A stretch of DNA of 42,562 nucleotides from contig NZ_JABMCQ010000015.1 in NCBI RefSeq assembly GCF_013179575.1, forward strand, positions 1 to 42,562. Reading direction: 5' to 3'. The notes beneath the pieces were generated by a model. It was not told the origin of the DNA and searched no databases. It was given only the letters and a program-made list of their open reading frames with translations. Of the stretch, positions 40,179 to 42,562 are shown one piece after another. Every line of letters begins with the position of its first letter. Within the stretch, counting starts at the first letter, position 1. The translations under genes and the position numbers were made by a program. This DNA comes from Sphingobacterium shayense. GTDB taxonomy: Bacteria; Bacteroidota; Bacteroidia; Sphingobacteriales; Sphingobacteriaceae.

Positions 40179-42562
40179 ATGAAGTTGAAATTATCAGTCA
40201 ATTTTAAGAGTATCATGAGATTATCTTTAGTCGTCGTGTATATCGCGATTACGATGACCGGCACGTTAGCGGCCGGAAGTTCTAAAGCACAAGTTTTGGA
40301 ACAACGAATCGAAATAGGTAACCGGGTCACTAATGCATGGGAGGTAATTAGGGATCTTGAAAAGCAACAAGTAAGGCTTGCGTACGATACGGACGCCTTA
40401 AATCTGAAAACAATTAAACCGCCAAATATTAAAAAAGGCCGTACGGGCACTGTAAGAGAAATATTGAGGGAAACGTTTCGAGGGACAGACGTTGAATTTG
40501 AAGAGAAATCGAAATTCATCATCCTTAAACGAAAACAACAGCCTGGACGGGTGACAGGAATGGTTAAAGATGTTAGCGGCGCGCCATTAATAGGCGCGAC
40601 GCTAAAGATCGTCGAAACGAACCAAACCGTTGGGGCCGACGAGAATGGTCGGTACACAATATCGTTGTCTCCTGGTATGTACACCCTAGAGGTATCATAC
40701 ATATCCTACGGAACGCAGCGCAAAAAGCTGACCATCCAAGAAGGGCAGACGCAAAGGTTAGATGTGGTCTTATCTACAGAGGGAGGTGCGCTAGATGAGG
40801 TTGTTGTGGTGGGGTACGGGACTCAGCAACGGGCACATCTAACTGGCTCGGTGGGGACATTAGAAAGCCAGAAGTTAAATGCTGCGCCTGCCATAAACCC
40901 TTCTGACGCTGTTGCCGGCCGGATACCGGGCTTGGTGGCGCTCACGCCTTCAGGAGAGCCAGGAAGCAGCTCGGGAATTTCTATTCGGGGTAGCAACACT
41001 TTAGGGAATAATACCCCGTTGGTGGTAGTTGACGGGGTGCCCAACCGTGAGTGGGAACGTCTTAATCCACAAGATATCGAAAGTATCACCGTCTTAAAGG
41101 ACGCTTCGGCAGCGATTTACGGAGCAAGGGCCGCTAATGGAGTGATCTTGGTGACAACAAAGAAGGGCGCTTCTGGCGCTCCGCGTGTGCAGTTCAATTA
41201 TAATGAAGGTATCGCAAAGCCTACTGTTGTTCCTGAGGCGGCCGATGCAGCCACCTATGCAGAATTGCTAAACGAGATTTTGCTCTACGAAGGAGGCACG
41301 CCGATGTATTCGGAAGAAGATTTGCAAAAATATCGGGATGGATCGGACCCTTTGCTTTTCCCGAACACCGATTGGTATGCTTCAACCCTCAAGGATTGGT
41401 CCACCCAGCGCACGGCCGATCTGAATATTTCGGGTGGTCAAGAGAGTATGCGGTATTATATTTCTGCAGGAACGCGCTATCAGGATGCGATATATAAGAA
41501 CAGTGCTACCTCTTATAAACAACACAATTTACGGTTGAACCTTGATGGAAATATTTCACCGTATATCACTTATGGAGTGAATGTGGCGCTTCGCGAGGTA
41601 AACCGTCATTATCCGACCGAGTCCGGATCCAGTATATGGAATCGTCTGCGCGCCTCAAAACCAAATATGCCCGACTTCTGGCCGACAGGCCAGCCAGCAG
41701 ACAATGGCGATAGTGGTAACCCTGTTGTAATCACGACGAACCAAACGGGGTACGATAGAAACAAAAGTACAGTGCTAGAAACTCGGGGGATTGTCGATCT
41801 ACGTGCACCATGGGTCGAAGGACTTTCGCTAAGCCTGACAGCAGCGATGGACAATAGTATACAGAATGATAAACTATGGAAGACCCCCTGGTATCTTTAT
41901 GCTTGGGATAGATCTTCCTTCGATGATGCGGGATTACCTCAGTTGAACCGGGTAGAACGCGGGTATTCTAATGCGGAACTGCGTCAGGATATGAGTGATA
42001 ACCGCCTTGTGACTTTGAACGCATTGGGAAAATATCAGTTTAACTTGGATGACCATCGGTTTGATATCATGGCGGGTGTGGAGCGTATCGAGGGCGATAA
42101 TATGAATTTTTATGGTTTTCGCAAACACTACGTATCTACAGCTATAGACCAGCTTTTTGCGGGTGGCGATTTGGACAAAAATAACGGCGGGTCGGCAAGT
42201 AAAGAAGCTAGGTTGAATTATTTCGGCCGGGTAAATTACAACGCCAAAAATAAATACCTGATGGAGTTTGTCTGGCGCTATGATGGTTCCTATATCTTTC
42301 AGGAAAATAGCCGTTTCGGTTTTTTTCCAGGAGTTTCTGCCGGTTGGCGGGTGTCCGAAGAGAAATTTTGGCAACCTGTAAAAACGGTGGTCAATGATTT
42401 CAAAATCCGTGCTTCTTGGGGAAAAACGGGGAACGATCGGATTGATCCTTATCAATTTCTGCCAAGTTATGCGTACGGAACCGGTACGACCGAGATGTAT
42501 ATTTTTAATGAGTCGGAGATGGCCAAGATATTGGCTGAATCCCGCATCGCGAACCCTGCAGT
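40179..42562 (+). CDS. SusC-type TonB-dependent receptor with STN signalling domain (3' end outside window)
   Basis: The frame opens at ATG 40179 (AAGAAAATA just upstream) and stays open to the end of the window, giving 794 codons with no stop. After a signal peptide ending near SSKAQV come an STN domain (about 45-117, RIEIGNRVTNAWEVIRDLEK...FIILKR), a carboxypeptidase-regulatory-like domain (about 124-200) and the TonB-box region LDEVVVVGYGTQ (205-216). The plug shows ISIRGSNTLGNNTPLVVVDG and VLKDASAAIYGARAANG, followed by barrel strands. The STN domain makes it the expected sensor for the FecR and sigma factor encoded just before it. A SusD gene may follow outside the window. Confidence 0.95.
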   Translation, partial: MKLKLSVNFKSIMRLSLVVVYIAITMTGTLAAGSSKAQVLEQRIEIGNRVTNAWEVIRDLEKQQVRLAYDTDALNLKTIKPPNIKKGRTGTVREILRETFRGTDVEFEEKSKFIILKRKQQPGRVTGMVKDVSGAPLIGATLKIVETNQTVGADENGRYTISLSPGMYTLEVSYISYGTQRKKLTIQEGQTQRLDVVLSTEGGALDEVVVVGYGTQQRAHLTGSVGTLESQKLNAAPAINPSDAVAGRIPGLVALTPSGEPGSSSGISIRGSNTLGNNTPLVVVDGVPNREWERLNPQDIESITVLKDASAAIYGARAANGVILVTTKKGASGAPRVQFNYNEGIAKPTVVPEAADAATYAELLNEILLYEGGTPMYSEEDLQKYRDGSDPLLFPNTDWYASTLKDWSTQRTADLNISGGQESMRYYISAGTRYQDAIYKNSATSYKQHNLRLNLDGNISPYITYGVNVALREVNRHYPTESGSSIWNRLRASKPNMPDFWPTGQPADNGDSGNPVVITTNQTGYDRNKSTVLETRGIVDLRAPWVEGLSLSLTAAMDNSIQNDKLWKTPWYLYAWDRSSFDDAGLPQLNRVERGYSNAELRQDMSDNRLVTLNALGKYQFNLDDHRFDIMAGVERIEGDNMNFYGFRKHYVSTAIDQLFAGGDLDKNNGGSASKEARLNYFGRVNYNAKNKYLMEFVWRYDGSYIFQENSRFGFFPGVSAGWRVSEEKFWQPVKTVVNDFKIRASWGKTGNDRIDPYQFLPSYAYGTGTTEMYIFNESEMAKILAESRIANPA

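Noticed and set aside
40082..40702. 206-residue open frame on the minus strand
   Set aside because: It is a shadow of the STN-containing SusC gene on the plus strand, which has clear domains in this interval. The open frames at 40823-41089, 41609-41854 and 41934-42455 (minus) are shadows of the same gene.

Overview
The window looks like chromosome of a Bacteroidota bacterium of the Sphingobacterium/Pedobacter type (family-level inference). It holds three SusC-type TonB receptors, two of them with an adjacent SusD, two ECF sigma/FecR pairs, a DUF4374 lipoprotein, and two promoter-like elements matching TAnnTTTG. I saw no rRNA, tRNA, CRISPR array, intact transposase or phage genes.

Layout. (1) 1-4830: the end of a secreted structural-looking protein, a convergent usher-like outer-membrane barrel protein, and an orphan LuxR-type response regulator. 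(2) 5382-10661: two solitary AAA/DUF4143 ATPases around a ThuA / sugar dehydrogenase / cytochrome c fusion. Each ATPase has its own palindromic motif against its start codon. (3) 10731-15776: a SusC-SusD pair, then a degraded Fic (DUF4172) gene. (4) 16729-22183: a DUF4374 lipoprotein and two housekeeping genes, recG and hflX. (5) 22686-28375: a patchwork of small stress or detoxification-type genes (SDR, Crp-like, 2-hydroxyacid dehydrogenase, two HxlR regulators with an N-terminal Cys, two SnoaL/NTF2-fold proteins) with several decayed coding remnants. (6) 28976-42562: two ECF sigma-FecR-SusC modules back to back. The left one continues into SusD and an FAD-dependent oxidoreductase. The right one has a SusC receptor with an STN signalling domain and runs off the window.

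How it fits together. The right-hand module has the parts of a FecA/FecR/FecI surface-signalling relay: STN receptor, single-pass anti-sigma factor, sigma factor. The left module has the same order, but its SusC has no STN domain and its FecR appears to have two membrane segments, so it may signal differently or depend on its neighbour. No glycoside hydrolase is visible beside either complete SusCD pair.

The most unusual elements are the two ATPases with private palindromes, the usher-like locus, the asymmetric twin sigma modules, and four remnants that lack a long open frame, of which the Fic remnant is the clearest. All calls come from reading the sequence; no database search was run.
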